This document shows positions 16,301 through 25,874 of a stretch of DNA of 64,000 bases, in pieces (positions within the stretch are counted from its first letter, which is position 1; each line of letters begins with the position of its first letter). A model generated the notes under the pieces. The model was not told where the DNA came from. It worked only from the letters and a program-made list of their open reading frames with translations, and ran no database searches. Source of the DNA: Chitinophagaceae bacterium (GTDB lineage Bacteria > Bacteroidota > Bacteroidia > Chitinophagales > Chitinophagaceae); assembly GCA_947447265.1 (NCBI GenBank), contig CANFKC010000013.1:50313-114312 (forward strand), given 5' to 3'. The position numbers were made by a program, and so were the translations under genes.

Positions 16301-17542
16301 TTATATCGTATAAACTACCAGACCATCTCTTAACTTCGGCTCAAACCAGGTGCTTTTTGGTGGCATTACATTACCACTATCAGCAACGGTAAACAGTTGT
16401 TGTATGGACACAGGATAAATGGAAAATGCTGCTGCCATTTCTTTGCTGTCAACTCTTTTCTGAAGTTCAGCCATACCTCTTATACCGCCTACAAAATCAA
16501 CCCGTTTATCAACACGCTGGTCTTTAATACCAAGTAATTTATCCAGCACATTTGCTGAAAGTACGCTCACATCAAGGATGCCAATCGGGTCGGTAGAGAA
16601 AGTGCCCTCTTTTGCCACAAGCTGGTACCAGCTACCATCGAGGTACATGCCAAATTCATGGGCCTTAGCAGGTTTAAACGCAGTTGCGCCTAATTTGGTT
16701 ACGGTAAATTCATTGCCTAATTCTGCAATAAACTGCTCGGGAGTTTTCCCATTCAGGTCTTTTACTACACGGTTGTAGTCCATTATTTCCAGTTGGCTTT
16801 CTGGGAAAATGCAGGTAACAAAGTAGTTGAAAGATTCATCGCCACCAATTGAAAATCCGTTGTTCCTCATTTCTTTACACACTTTAGCTGCAGAAGCTGC
16901 GCGGTGGTGACCGTCTGCAATGTAAGTGCAGGGTACATTTATGCTAAAGTTGTGGGTAATGCTGGCCACCTTGGCATAATTGTCTATTACCCAAAAAATG
17001 TGGCGAACACCATCTTTGCCGGTAAAATCATATTCCGGCTCATGATTTTGTTTCCATTCGTCAATAATGGTTTGTACGCTCTCGCAATCGTTATAAGCCA
17101 GAAACACAATACCAGTTTGTGCGCCGGTAGTAGTAATGTGGTTTATACGGTCTAGTTCTTTTTCAGGCCTTGTATATTCATGTTTCTTAATAATGCCTTC
17201 GTTATAGTCGTCAATTGATGAACCACACACCAGGCCTGTTTGCGACCTGCCATTCATTACCAGCTCATAAATGTAATAGCAAGGTTCTGTATCCTGAACC
17301 AGTATTTTTTCTTTTACGAAACTATCCAGGTTTTCCTTAGCTCTTTCATACACTGCCAGGCTATGCACATCAATATTATCCGGCAGATCTATCTCCGACC
17401 TTGTCACATGGTAGAAGTTGTATTTGTCCTTTTTAAATTCCTTAGCTTCTGCTACACTTACTACGTCATAAGGCAGTGTAGCTACTTCTGCTGCTATTTC
17501 TTTCCTGGGCCTTAAGCCCATAAACGGGGTGATCTTTGCCAT
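16301..17542 (-). CDS. DUF1015 family protein, serine-pathway associated
   Basis: A 413-aa cytoplasmic protein with the DUF1015 signatures: N-terminal LPYDVVSVAEAKEF, the central HEYTRPEKELDRINH and YIADGHHRAASAAKV. The DGHHR motif recalls the ParB/serine-kinase fold (SerK, SbnI), which suggests phosphotransfer on serine or phosphoserine. That is inference; the family has no activity I can state with certainty. It lies 40 bases downstream of serC, the usual neighbourhood in Bacteroidota, which supports a role in serine metabolism. Confidence 0.9.
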   Translation of the reverse strand: MAKITPFMGLRPRKEIAAEVATLPYDVVSVAEAKEFKKDKYNFYHVTRSEIDLPDNIDVHSLAVYERAKENLDSFVKEKILVQDTEPCYYIYELVMNGRSQTGLVCGSSIDDYNEGIIKKHEYTRPEKELDRINHITTTGAQTGIVFLAYNDCESVQTIIDEWKQNHEPEYDFTGKDGVRHIFWVIDNYAKVASITHNFSINVPCTYIADGHHRAASAAKVCKEMRNNGFSIGGDESFNYFVTCIFPESQLEIMDYNRVVKDLNGKTPEQFIAELGNEFTVTKLGATAFKPAKAHEFGMYLDGSWYQLVAKEGTFSTDPIGILDVSVLSANVLDKLLGIKDQRVDKRVDFVGGIRGMAELQKRVDSKEMAAAFSIYPVSIQQLFTVADSGNVMPPKSTWFEPKLRDGLVVYTI

Positions 17543-17582
17543 TTATATACTTGGTTTTTGTTTGTTTTATTTTGTAATCAAC

Positions 17583-18659
17583 TTATACCCCGGCTTCCAG
17601 TTCCGTCATAATAGCCACCAGCTTTTTTACTGATTCAACTGTTATGGCATTATATAACGATACCCTGAAACCACCTACTGACCGGTGGCCACTTATGCCA
17701 ATGATATCATTTTCAGCGCACAAGGTAAGCAATGCTTGCTCTATATTCTTATCGAGTGCGGTAAAGCACACATTCATATCGCTTCTGTGCTCCTTAACTA
17801 CCACATGCGGAATAAAAATTTTGCTGTTATCCAGCGCATCATATAAAAGGGTTGCTTTAAGCTGATTGTCTTTTTCTATTGCGGCTATCCCTTTTCCTTT
17901 TATCCACCTGAGCATAAGTAAGGCCGTATATATGCCTGATACATTTGCCGTATTGAGCACGCTGTTTTCTTTTACATAGGCCTTCAGGCTAAGTATTGGC
18001 GGCAAATTGTCGAAGCTTTTCTCCAGGAAATCCTTTTTAATAACCGCCAGAGCTACGCCCGGGGTACCAAGGTTTTTCTGCGCTGCAGCATAGAACATGT
18101 CATACTGCGTATAATCTCTTTGGCAGCTAAATATATCGCTACTCATATCGGCTACTAACGGGCTTTTAAACGCCGGCACATGGTGGTATTGGGTACCATA
18201 AATGGTATTATTAGTGGTAATGTGCAGGTATTTCAGATTATTGTCGGCCGAAAGGTCGAGTTTGGGTAACTGGTTATAGTTGGTAGTGCGGGATGAACCC
18301 AGAACCGATACCTGCCCGTAATGCCTGCCGTAATCAATTGCTTCGGCGGCCCAATGCCCGCTGTCTATATATCCGGCTGTATCGTTATGGGTCAGATAAT
18401 TCATTGCTAGCATGGCAAAGACCATTCTGCCACCGCCATGCACCCAGACTACTTCGTAATCATCATTAAGGTTGCAGAGTTCCTTCACCAGCAATTTGGT
18501 TTCGGCTATTATGGCCAGGAATTCCGCGCCCCTGTGCGGCAGTTCCAGAATGGAAAGCCCGGTATTTTTGTACTCCCTTACCGCTGCAGCGGCCTCCTGC
18601 AGTACCTCCGGTGGTAATGCAGCGGGTCCGGCATTGAAATTAATCTTTCCTGTGCTCAT
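17583..18659 (-). CDS. serC: Phosphoserine aminotransferase
   Basis: The 358-aa PLP enzyme converts 3-phosphohydroxypyruvate and glutamate to phosphoserine in serine synthesis, and also serves pyridoxine synthesis. The N-terminus NFNAGPAALPPEVLQEA and the segment SILELPHRG are typical. The PLP Lys lies in YAAAQKNLGTPG, and VADMSSDIFS holds the pyridine-N Asp. The phosphate-binding loop reads VHGGGRMVF, with Arg where many homologues have Ala or Ser. The start overlaps the end of the upstream DUF502 gene by 20 bases. No serA or serB is in the window. Confidence 0.95.
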   Translation of the reverse strand: MSTGKINFNAGPAALPPEVLQEAAAAVREYKNTGLSILELPHRGAEFLAIIAETKLLVKELCNLNDDYEVVWVHGGGRMVFAMLAMNYLTHNDTAGYIDSGHWAAEAIDYGRHYGQVSVLGSSRTTNYNQLPKLDLSADNNLKYLHITTNNTIYGTQYHHVPAFKSPLVADMSSDIFSCQRDYTQYDMFYAAAQKNLGTPGVALAVIKKDFLEKSFDNLPPILSLKAYVKENSVLNTANVSGIYTALLMLRWIKGKGIAAIEKDNQLKATLLYDALDNSKIFIPHVVVKEHRSDMNVCFTALDKNIEQALLTLCAENDIIGISGHRSVGGFRVSLYNAITVESVKKLVAIMTELEAGV

Positions 18660-19242
18660 CCTCTAAAGTTGTAACCCCTCCGCTTACGGCAAATTTCATG
18701 GCCTCGCCTGCTGTCATGTCTTTCACAGGCTTAACGTATTTGTTTTCAGTAACAATAACCCAGCCGGAAATTGCATAAGCATGCGGCATATAAACAGCCA
18801 CCTTATCTTCCATGCCCAGGTGCCCCATGTCGCGCTGGGTAAGAAAACCTATGCGCCAGGTTTCCGGGTTAAGGTTTACACACACCCATACTGGTTTATT
18901 AAAGCGTTTCTTATCGCCCACGAATGAGCTGATAATATCGCGGATAGACGAATAAATGAACTTAATGCCGGGAGTATTTTCCAACACGTGCCCAAACGCA
19001 TCGAAGAGCCAGCGGCCCACGAACAACCTTGTACCGAGGTAGCCAAGCAGGGTTACGAAAGAAATAATGATAATAAAGCCTAAGCCACGGGGTATTTTAA
19101 AAGGAAACAAGCCTTCAACGCTCAGTATGCCATCCACACTATTAAATACACTGTAGAGTATATAACCGGTGATGACAATGGGACTAAGCAGAATAAGCCC
19201 CTGCAGAAATGAACGTAATAATATTGCCGTTAAACGACGCAT
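18640..19242 (-). CDS. DUF502 membrane protein
   Basis: The 200-aa protein has two membrane segments near the N-terminus (about 12-34 and 52-75) and the DUF502 core NTPGIKFIYSSIRDIISSFV. The C-terminal half is soluble and contains GFLTQRDMGH and AVYMPHAYAISGWVIV. The function of the family is unknown. It is the first gene of the DUF502-serC-DUF1015 unit, overlapping serC by 20 bases. Its ATG lies five bases after a TAnnTTTG box. Confidence 0.9.
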   Translation of the reverse strand: MRRLTAILLRSFLQGLILLSPIVITGYILYSVFNSVDGILSVEGLFPFKIPRGLGFIIIISFVTLLGYLGTRLFVGRWLFDAFGHVLENTPGIKFIYSSIRDIISSFVGDKKRFNKPVWVCVNLNPETWRIGFLTQRDMGHLGMEDKVAVYMPHAYAISGWVIVTENKYVKPVKDMTAGEAMKFAVSGGVTTLEDEHRKD

Positions 19243-19247
19243 GGGGG

Positions 19248-19255
19248 CAAAGGTA
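19248..19255 (-). promoter_or_regulatory. TAnnTTTG -7 box of the DUF502-serC operon
   Basis: On the minus strand TACCTTTG is followed by five C residues and then the ATG of the DUF502 gene. Transcription would start at or inside the start codon. No good -33 box was found. Confidence 0.5.
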
Positions 19256-19364
19256 GGTAAAACGGATGTTTTCGTACTTAAATAACAGCTTATATGCTAC
19301 AAATTTGAGTTAAAGAAATCGCTAATCAATAACTTGCAGCGAATTGCAAATAAAAATACGATTT

Positions 19365-19886
19365 GTGTTAAATAAAATATACATACGAATAGCCGAACCG
19401 GAAGATGCAGCAATACTAACGCAACTCGCGGTTGCCACCTTTGTGGAAACCTTTGCAGCCGATAATACGAAGGAAGACATGGATAAATATGTGCTGACGG
19501 AAATGAACCAGGGGAAGATTGCAACCGAACTGGCCGATAGTACCAATACGTTTTACCTGGCTTCGTTTGATGGTAACCCGGCTGGTTTTGCTAAAGTGAG
19601 GGCTACTGAAACTCCGGCCGAACTTGCGGGCAACCTGCCATTGGAAATAGAGCGACTATATGTTTTGCAGCAATACCAAAGCCACAAAATAGGCGCTGCC
19701 CTTATGACCAAATGTATAAGCCATGCCATTGAAAACCGGTTTAATATGGTTTGGCTGGGTGTGTGGGAGCATAACCAAAAGGCTATCAACTTTTACAAGC
19801 GCTGGGGCTTTGAATTTTTTGGCTCCCACATTTTCCGCCTTGGCAATGATGAACAGATAGATATGTTGATGAAAAAGGTGCTTTGA
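19365..19886 (+). CDS. GNAT family N-acetyltransferase
   Basis: About 173 aa from GTG 19365; an in-frame TTG at 19344 is the alternative. It has the GNAT fold: N-terminal IYIRIAEPEDAAILTQLAVA, beta4 IERLYVLQQYQSHKIGAAL carrying the acetyl-CoA pyrophosphate loop (Q-x2-x-K-I-G-x-A-L), and the C-terminal WLGVWEHNQKAINFYKRWGF. That form is typical of RimI-like or spermidine-type acetyltransferases. The substrate is unknown. It is divergent from the DUF502 operon and stands alone. Confidence 0.85.
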   Translation: MLNKIYIRIAEPEDAAILTQLAVATFVETFAADNTKEDMDKYVLTEMNQGKIATELADSTNTFYLASFDGNPAGFAKVRATETPAELAGNLPLEIERLYVLQQYQSHKIGAALMTKCISHAIENRFNMVWLGVWEHNQKAINFYKRWGFEFFGSHIFRLGNDEQIDMLMKKVL

Positions 19887-20095
19887 TATGGCGCGATTTG
19901 CATGCGGGTACTTTGCATATGTTTTTTAAATTTTACCGTTCAACGGAAAAACTGTGCATTTCACACCAAAAAACAGTCATTTCGAGGGAAAGGGTAAGTC
20001 TGCACTATTATATTACTTATTTTCGAGCTTATTAATAATGCTGTGGTTCTGGAATTCATATTTCCGTAACTGCGCTACCAAATTTTTGACCACTC

Positions 20096-21757
20096 ATGAG
20101 ATCTCTCTTACTTAGCGCATTACTGTCCTTTTGTTTGTTTTCAGCAAACGCACAAATTATTAATACCATAGTAGGTACAGGCACAGCAGGCTCTGCCGGA
20201 GACGGTGGTTTAGCCACCGCAGCCCAGATAAATGCCCCGAGCGGTATATCTTATGATGCAGCTGGTAACCTTTACATTGCCGAAGTGGGTGGTTCCAGAG
20301 TTAGGATGGTTAATGCTTCCGGGGTTATTACAACCATTGCGGGTACTGGAACAGCTGGTTTTAGTGGCGATGGTGGTCCGGCTACTGCAGCTAAAATAAA
20401 CCACCCCGGCGATGTCGCCGTTGATGCTTCAGGCGACATTTATTTTACCGATTTTAATAACAACCGGGTAAGAAAAATTTCGGGTGGCATAATAACAACC
20501 GTTGCGGGGACGGGAGCCGCGGCGTCTTCCGGTGATGGAGGACCGGCTACTGCTGCTGCTATCAATGGTCCGTTGGGTATTTACTTTGATGCTTCCGGCA
20601 TATTGTACATTGCTGCATTATTTGATGTAAGGATCATGAACCTCTCTTCCGGAATCATTAAAACTTATGCGGGAACTGGCAGTGGTGGTTATGGAGGCGA
20701 TGGTGGCCCGGCAACAGGTGCACAGTTTAACCGTATCAACTTTATGTATATGGACCCTGCTAACAACCTCTATATTTCTGATAACGGTAACCACCGCATA
20801 CGTCAAATAAATAGTTCAGGAATAATCAATACGATAGCTGGCACAGGAACGATTGGTTTCAGTGGCGATGGTGGGCCTGCAACAAATGCAACAATAAATT
20901 ATCCTGCCGGCGTCGTTGCAGACGCATCAGGGAATGTATACATTTCAGATGCAATGAATTATAGAATACGGAGAATTAGTACCTCCGGTATAATTACTAC
21001 TTATTGCGGAACCGGTTCCGCTGGATACGGAGGTGATGGTGGTCCTGCCCTGGCTGCGCTGCTTAATTACCCGCAGGATTTGGAATTCAATGCCGCAGGC
21101 AATTTATCCTTCGTCGATCTCAATAATAATCGTATCAGGAAATTGGGTGGGTCTAATTATAACCCTGCTTTTATTAATCGCGATCCTTCGTTGCCAGTTT
21201 GCAAAAATGCGGTTGGAACACCGGTAAACGCATTACTCTCAATAATTGATACTGACGCCGGGCAAACAGAAACCTGGAGCATTGTAACCAATCCATCACA
21301 TGGCACGCTCGGTGGTTTTCCCGGTTCATTAGTGTCTCCCGGTGGAGCCGGAACTATTTTACCAACGGGGCTTACTTACACAGCAACTACCGGCTACGTT
21401 GGTACAGACGCATTTAGTATTAGAATTTTTGATGGACAAGCCAGCGATACTATAGCTATTCCGGTTACTGTAACTGATTGTCATGTAGGTGTTGCGGAAG
21501 CAGTGTTACTGCATGGTAATAAATTGCAAATAATGCCAAATCCATCAGATGGGTTTTTTAATTTGTTTTATGAATCGGACGAAACCAAAGATGTACATGT
21601 TATTGTAACAAATATTTTGGGGCAACGGGTGGATGAGTTTTTGATGAGTCCTAATAAGGATTTTTCATTTCATCTGACTAGGCCAACCGGGATTTATGTA
21701 ATTACAGTAGTCACGGGGAATGCCGTTATCTCTGAAAGAATAATTATTGAAAATTAG
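20096..21757 (+). CDS. Secreted six-repeat NHL beta-propeller with T9SS type A domain
   Basis: A 553-aa protein. The signal peptide (MRSLLLSALLSFCLFSANA) is followed by six repeats of about 55 residues, each with an S/GGDGGPATAA loop, a GVxxDxxGNxY strand and an NxRIRKI strand, consistent with a six-bladed NHL propeller (residues about 20-355). An Ig/cadherin-like domain follows (about 360-455, with PSHGTLGGFPGSL and DGQASDTIAIPVTVTDCH). The C-terminus is a type A sorting domain (IMPNPSDGFFNLFYESDE). It is likely a surface-exposed binding protein exported by T9SS. It is a close paralogue of the next gene. Confidence 0.9.
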   Translation: MRSLLLSALLSFCLFSANAQIINTIVGTGTAGSAGDGGLATAAQINAPSGISYDAAGNLYIAEVGGSRVRMVNASGVITTIAGTGTAGFSGDGGPATAAKINHPGDVAVDASGDIYFTDFNNNRVRKISGGIITTVAGTGAAASSGDGGPATAAAINGPLGIYFDASGILYIAALFDVRIMNLSSGIIKTYAGTGSGGYGGDGGPATGAQFNRINFMYMDPANNLYISDNGNHRIRQINSSGIINTIAGTGTIGFSGDGGPATNATINYPAGVVADASGNVYISDAMNYRIRRISTSGIITTYCGTGSAGYGGDGGPALAALLNYPQDLEFNAAGNLSFVDLNNNRIRKLGGSNYNPAFINRDPSLPVCKNAVGTPVNALLSIIDTDAGQTETWSIVTNPSHGTLGGFPGSLVSPGGAGTILPTGLTYTATTGYVGTDAFSIRIFDGQASDTIAIPVTVTDCHVGVAEAVLLHGNKLQIMPNPSDGFFNLFYESDETKDVHVIVTNILGQRVDEFLMSPNKDFSFHLTRPTGIYVITVVTGNAVISERIIIEN

Positions 21758-21801
21758 GGGACAATTTGACGTATAAGCATAAGTTTTTTGCATTATTTAT
21801 A

Positions 21802-21809
21802 TAAATTTG
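21802..21809 (+). promoter_or_regulatory. TAnnTTTG -7 box of the second NHL gene
   Basis: TAAATTTG lies 24 bases before ATG 21834, within the 76-base gap between the two NHL genes. It suggests that the second gene has its own promoter. Confidence 0.45.
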
Positions 21810-21833
21810 CCAAACACTTGTAATATACTCTGT

Positions 21834-23507
21834 ATGAAAATGATTGCTACCAAGGTAATTGGTTTATTTGCCATTTTGTTTACTGCCGCCTCCACCCATG
21901 CACAAATAATTTCAACTATTGCGGGAACTGGCACAGGTGCTTTTAGCGGCGATGGCGGTGCTGCGACGGCAGCAGCAATAAACACACCACATGGTGTTGC
22001 AATTGACGGGAGCGGTAATATTTATATGGCGTGTGTTGCGGATAACCGGATAAGGAAAATAAGTACGTCCGGAACTATAACAACTATTGCCGGAACGGGT
22101 ACTGCCGGGTACAGCGGCGACGGTGGACCTGCTACCGCAGCCCAAATAAGTGCCCCAAATGGCGTGTATGTTGATCCGGCAGGGAATATTTACTTTGGAG
22201 AAAGTGCTCATAGGGCGAGGAAAATTAACTCGTCGGGAATAATTTCAACTATTGCAGGCAATGGAACTGCGGGGTCGGGCGGCGATGGTGGTCCGGCTAC
22301 AGCAGCATTAGTAAACTATCCCGAATCAGTGATAACAGATGCTGGTGGAAATATTTATATTCTTGAAAACCTGGGTCAAAAAATTCGTAAAATAAATACG
22401 GCCGGTATTATTTCAACTTTTGCTGGTACAGGGGCAATGGGCTTTAGTGGCGACGGTGGCCCTGCAACTGCCGCTACTATGAATAGAGGCGGTTTTCTAT
22501 ATGCCGACGCACTGGGTAACATTTATGTATCGGACAATGGCAATCACAGAATCAGAGTGGTCAACACATCTGGCATAATAACGACGGTAGCCGGTAACGG
22601 ATCAGCCACATTTGGAGGCGATGGTGGTCCTGCCACGGTTGCATCATTAAACTATCCCGGAGGTATTATAAAGGACGCATCTGGTAACCTTTACATTGCT
22701 GATTGTTACAACTACAGAATTCGTAAAGTTGACCCATCTGGGAACATCAATACTTTTGCTGGTACAGGAACGAGTGGTTTTAGTGGCGACGGGGGTATGG
22801 CAATTTCTGCGCAACTCAAAAATCCTATTGATATAATTTTGACGACAGCTGGAGAGTTCATCATCGCAGATATGTTCAATCACAGAATCAGGAAAATTGG
22901 CCTGAATTATACACCTGTATTTACTAATCAGGATCCATCACTACCCGTTTGTAAAAATGCAGTTGGAACGCCGATTAATTCTATGTTGGCTATTATTGAC
23001 ACAAACGCAGGACAAACAGAAACATGGACCATTATAACTAACCCATCACATGGCACTTTAGGGGGTTTCCCTACTTCGTTGGTTTCAACAGGAGGTACGA
23101 GCTCTGTTGCGCCAACCGGGCTTACTTACACACCAACTACCGGATATATAGGTGCGGATGCGTTTACAATTAGAATTTCTGACGGACAAGCCAGCGATAC
23201 TATAGCTATTCCGGTTACAGTAACTGATTGTCATGTGGGTATAGACGAAGCACCTCAACTAAAGAAAGCCAATCTATCGGTAATACCCAATCCCTCAGAT
23301 GGGCTTCTTAATTTACTATTTGAATCGGAAGAAAGCGGAGATATATCTGCAGTGGTAACTAATATTTTGGGGCAAAAGGTCGCGGAGTTTTCGATAAGCC
23401 CGAATAAGAACTTTTCATTTTATTTGAATAACCCTGCAGGGGTATATTTTGTTACGCTGACTTCGAATACAGGTACCTACTCAAAAACAATTTTTATTGA
23501 AAGATAG
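21834..23507 (+). CDS. Secreted six-repeat NHL beta-propeller with T9SS type A domain, paralogue
   Basis: The start is ATG 21834, which begins the signal peptide MKMIATKVIGLFAILFTAAS; an upstream TTG would add a non-signal extension. The 557-aa protein has the same plan as the preceding gene: six NHL repeats with GDGG loops, the same Ig/cadherin-like domain and a type A sorting domain (VIPNPSDGLLNLLFES). The DNA of the C-terminal halves is nearly identical to the neighbour (for example around 21430-21480 and 23170-23235), while the propeller repeats differ more. Its ligand is unknown. It is convergent with the flippase gene. Confidence 0.9.
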   Translation: MKMIATKVIGLFAILFTAASTHAQIISTIAGTGTGAFSGDGGAATAAAINTPHGVAIDGSGNIYMACVADNRIRKISTSGTITTIAGTGTAGYSGDGGPATAAQISAPNGVYVDPAGNIYFGESAHRARKINSSGIISTIAGNGTAGSGGDGGPATAALVNYPESVITDAGGNIYILENLGQKIRKINTAGIISTFAGTGAMGFSGDGGPATAATMNRGGFLYADALGNIYVSDNGNHRIRVVNTSGIITTVAGNGSATFGGDGGPATVASLNYPGGIIKDASGNLYIADCYNYRIRKVDPSGNINTFAGTGTSGFSGDGGMAISAQLKNPIDIILTTAGEFIIADMFNHRIRKIGLNYTPVFTNQDPSLPVCKNAVGTPINSMLAIIDTNAGQTETWTIITNPSHGTLGGFPTSLVSTGGTSSVAPTGLTYTPTTGYIGADAFTIRISDGQASDTIAIPVTVTDCHVGIDEAPQLKKANLSVIPNPSDGLLNLLFESEESGDISAVVTNILGQKVAEFSISPNKNFSFYLNNPAGVYFVTLTSNTGTYSKTIFIER

Positions 23508-23536
23508 TAGGTTACGATAAACGTTGCGCAACAAAA

Positions 23537-25051
23537 TTAAAATAGACGTTTATTCTTTTTAATGGTCGCGATATACTGTGTCAGGTCGGGAGAAGGCTTT
23601 AGCCATAGCAGCATCAGCAGATAAATAGTGATGATGCAACCGCTCCTGATGGCAACATCAAGAAAGGTGCCCATGTAGAGGTGGTGAATATTGTTGAAGA
23701 AGTTCGGCAGAAAATAACCCACTGCAAATGCAGGCAAGCCAGCAACCAGCACTAAGGGCGTGTTTCTGGAGAAAGGTTGTAGATCCAGTCTTTTTCGAAC
23801 GAAAATATATTTGGCAATATTAAAGAGAATTAAGCCAACAGAATTGGAGCATGCGGCACCCAATCCGCCGATACGCGGAATCAGCAGGAAGTTGAGTAAA
23901 ACAATAACAGCTACCAAAATAATAGATCCGTAAAAATTAAAACGGTAAAACTGTGAAATGCTCAATATCTGACCATTCATGCCAAATGCCATATCGATGA
24001 ATGTGCCCAAAACCAGTATGGCTACTAATGGTTTTATCATTTCATAACCTGCCGGCATCAGTGCAATCGCATTACCAATATTGCAAAGAATGAGAATAGC
24101 CATAATGGTAGCGCCTATAATAATATTGAGTGACGACCTGTTAAAAAGGTCCTGCACTTTAGGCATATCATTATCTTTAAAAGCCGCCGCCATTACAGGA
24201 AATGTGGCATTGTACATTGCTTTATAGGGCATCTGCAGTATAGAAATAAAGAACATTGCGTTGGCATAAATTGCAACGGAGATCAAACCGCTTTTGTCAA
24301 GTTTGCCTACCATCATTGTATCCAACGATCCCATTAATGTTATTGACACGCTGAGTAGCGAATGGTACCATGTAAATTGAATGACGTCCTTTATATCTTC
24401 TTTCGAAAATGCGCTGAAATTTAATGAAAGTGCAAAGCCGCTCGTTTTTGCAGAAATAAACAGATAGACGATCAACGGAATAAGATACATGAGTACCGTT
24501 GCTCCAATGAATGTATCAAAGCTAATTGCGTTAAAACCAAACAATAGAATAATAATGATGTTGCCTGCACGCAGACCGACTTCACGAACAAACGAAGAAA
24601 GGGCAACGACAACCTGGGAGATAAGAAATTGTTCAAGAATCACCTGATACATCATAAGCACAGTAAATACAGGCAACCAGGCAAAATACCTTGTAATTAA
24701 TGGATAATCATGTGGTTGAAAAAATACGTGTATAAAGTCGATTTTGAAAGCAAAATAGAATATGCTTGAGATGGGAATGATGACGATTGGCAAAAGAAGA
24801 CTTACCGCTAATAATACGCCTCTTTTTGATTTACTGTCGGCATATTTGTGAATGTAGACCGAAATTGTATTCTGTACTCCCATTAATAATATCTGAGTAC
24901 CAACCACGGCATAACTGGTAAGTTGCCGCACAAAACCCAACTCCTGCTTACCGATATAATTCGTTTGCAGCCAGATGATTAATGCACCTAACATTGCGCC
25001 CAGGAAAATAACTATGGTAGTCTTAATCGATTGCCTGAAGACAACGCCCAT
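23537..25051 (-). CDS. Polysaccharide/lipid-linked oligosaccharide flippase (MATE-like, Wzx type)
   Basis: A 504-aa integral membrane protein with about 14 hydrophobic segments, starting MGVVFRQSIKTTIVIFLGAM. The length, topology and the LRQLTSYAVVG-like first helices match the MOP exporter superfamily members that flip lipid-linked sugars across the inner membrane. It lies downstream of a methyltransferase gene (94-base gap) and a glycosyltransferase gene on the same strand, so it probably exports a glycan assembled with them. The specific glycan cannot be identified. Confidence 0.85.
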   Translation of the reverse strand: MGVVFRQSIKTTIVIFLGAMLGALIIWLQTNYIGKQELGFVRQLTSYAVVGTQILLMGVQNTISVYIHKYADSKSKRGVLLAVSLLLPIVIIPISSIFYFAFKIDFIHVFFQPHDYPLITRYFAWLPVFTVLMMYQVILEQFLISQVVVALSSFVREVGLRAGNIIIILLFGFNAISFDTFIGATVLMYLIPLIVYLFISAKTSGFALSLNFSAFSKEDIKDVIQFTWYHSLLSVSITLMGSLDTMMVGKLDKSGLISVAIYANAMFFISILQMPYKAMYNATFPVMAAAFKDNDMPKVQDLFNRSSLNIIIGATIMAILILCNIGNAIALMPAGYEMIKPLVAILVLGTFIDMAFGMNGQILSISQFYRFNFYGSIILVAVIVLLNFLLIPRIGGLGAACSNSVGLILFNIAKYIFVRKRLDLQPFSRNTPLVLVAGLPAFAVGYFLPNFFNNIHHLYMGTFLDVAIRSGCIITIYLLMLLWLKPSPDLTQYIATIKKNKRLF

Positions 25052-25145
25052 TCTGTGCTTTTTTATAAAGAATTCAAGTATTTCGCTTAATTGATAAGTA
25101 ACGCGAAATACGACTATAAGATTTGATAATTAAAGTTAACTAAAG

Positions 25146-25865
25146 TTAATTGATTGGCTTTTTCGCAGTTACTACAAAGTTCAAAGTTGCACTATAGTCT
25201 TTATCTACTTTATCTAACCACGAAAAAAATGCGTTAATGATCCATTTTATTCTGAATATGAAATACAAGCCACTCAACAATTTTCGCAAAGGCGATTTTT
25301 TAGCGAAAGACGACCGCATACTATTTAAAGTAAGTTGACCCACCATGGCCCATTTACCACCATTCCCCTTTATTTCAATATCTGTAAACCCTGCTTCCGA
25401 TAATATCCATTCGAAACCATATTGGGTAAATCTGAAAAAATCGTAAGGCTCTTCGTGGTGTTCCCATGCCATTGGGCCGGAGACTATTATTACGCCACCT
25501 GGTTTCAGAATGCGAAAAGCTTCAGACAGTAATTTGCGGTGGTCGGCCACATGTTCTATAACCTGAGTGGAAAAAACAGTGTCCTTTACATTATCTGGCA
25601 GCGGTATATCTGTAGCAGGGCATATGATATCAACCTGGTTTTTGTCTGATTGGATAATATCGCAGCCCATATAGCTGCTTAGTTTGCCTTCAAAAAAAGG
25701 CTGGTAAGGTTTGTTCCCACATCCAATATCTAACAAGTCACCTTTTGCATGCTTACTAATTGCTGCTTGTAAATCTTCAAACAGGTATTTATAATTGAGA
25801 AAGTAAGGGGTATTGTAGCTTATTTTGGTTGTACTTAATCTAGATAAATTCTCTTCTCTCATCAT
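25146..25865 (-). CDS. SAM-dependent methyltransferase, class I
   Basis: The 239-aa protein has a Rossmann-type methyltransferase core. The SAM-binding motif I is DLLDIGCGNKPYQPF (about 43-57), the acidic residue after strand 2 is in YMGCDIIQSD, and motif post-III reads FRILKPGGVIIVSGP. The insert EHVADHRKLLSEAF is typical of the methyltransferase type 11 group. It starts nine bases after the glycosyltransferase stop, which argues for a common transcript and for methylation of a glycan or lipid-linked sugar. Confidence 0.88.
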   Translation of the reverse strand: MMREENLSRLSTTKISYNTPYFLNYKYLFEDLQAAISKHAKGDLLDIGCGNKPYQPFFEGKLSSYMGCDIIQSDKNQVDIICPATDIPLPDNVKDTVFSTQVIEHVADHRKLLSEAFRILKPGGVIIVSGPMAWEHHEEPYDFFRFTQYGFEWILSEAGFTDIEIKGNGGKWAMVGQLTLNSMRSSFAKKSPLRKLLSGLYFIFRIKWIINAFFSWLDKVDKDYSATLNFVVTAKKPIN

Positions 25866-25874
25866 AGTTGCTGT

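Noticed and set aside
20150..21110. Regular DNA periodicity of about 160 bases that could suggest a repeat array or CRISPR
   Set aside because: The units are in frame and encode NHL propeller blades. There are no short identical direct repeats with unique spacers.
21807..21833. N-terminal extension of the second NHL protein
   Set aside because: It begins at TTG within the promoter box and would place nine residues before the signal peptide.
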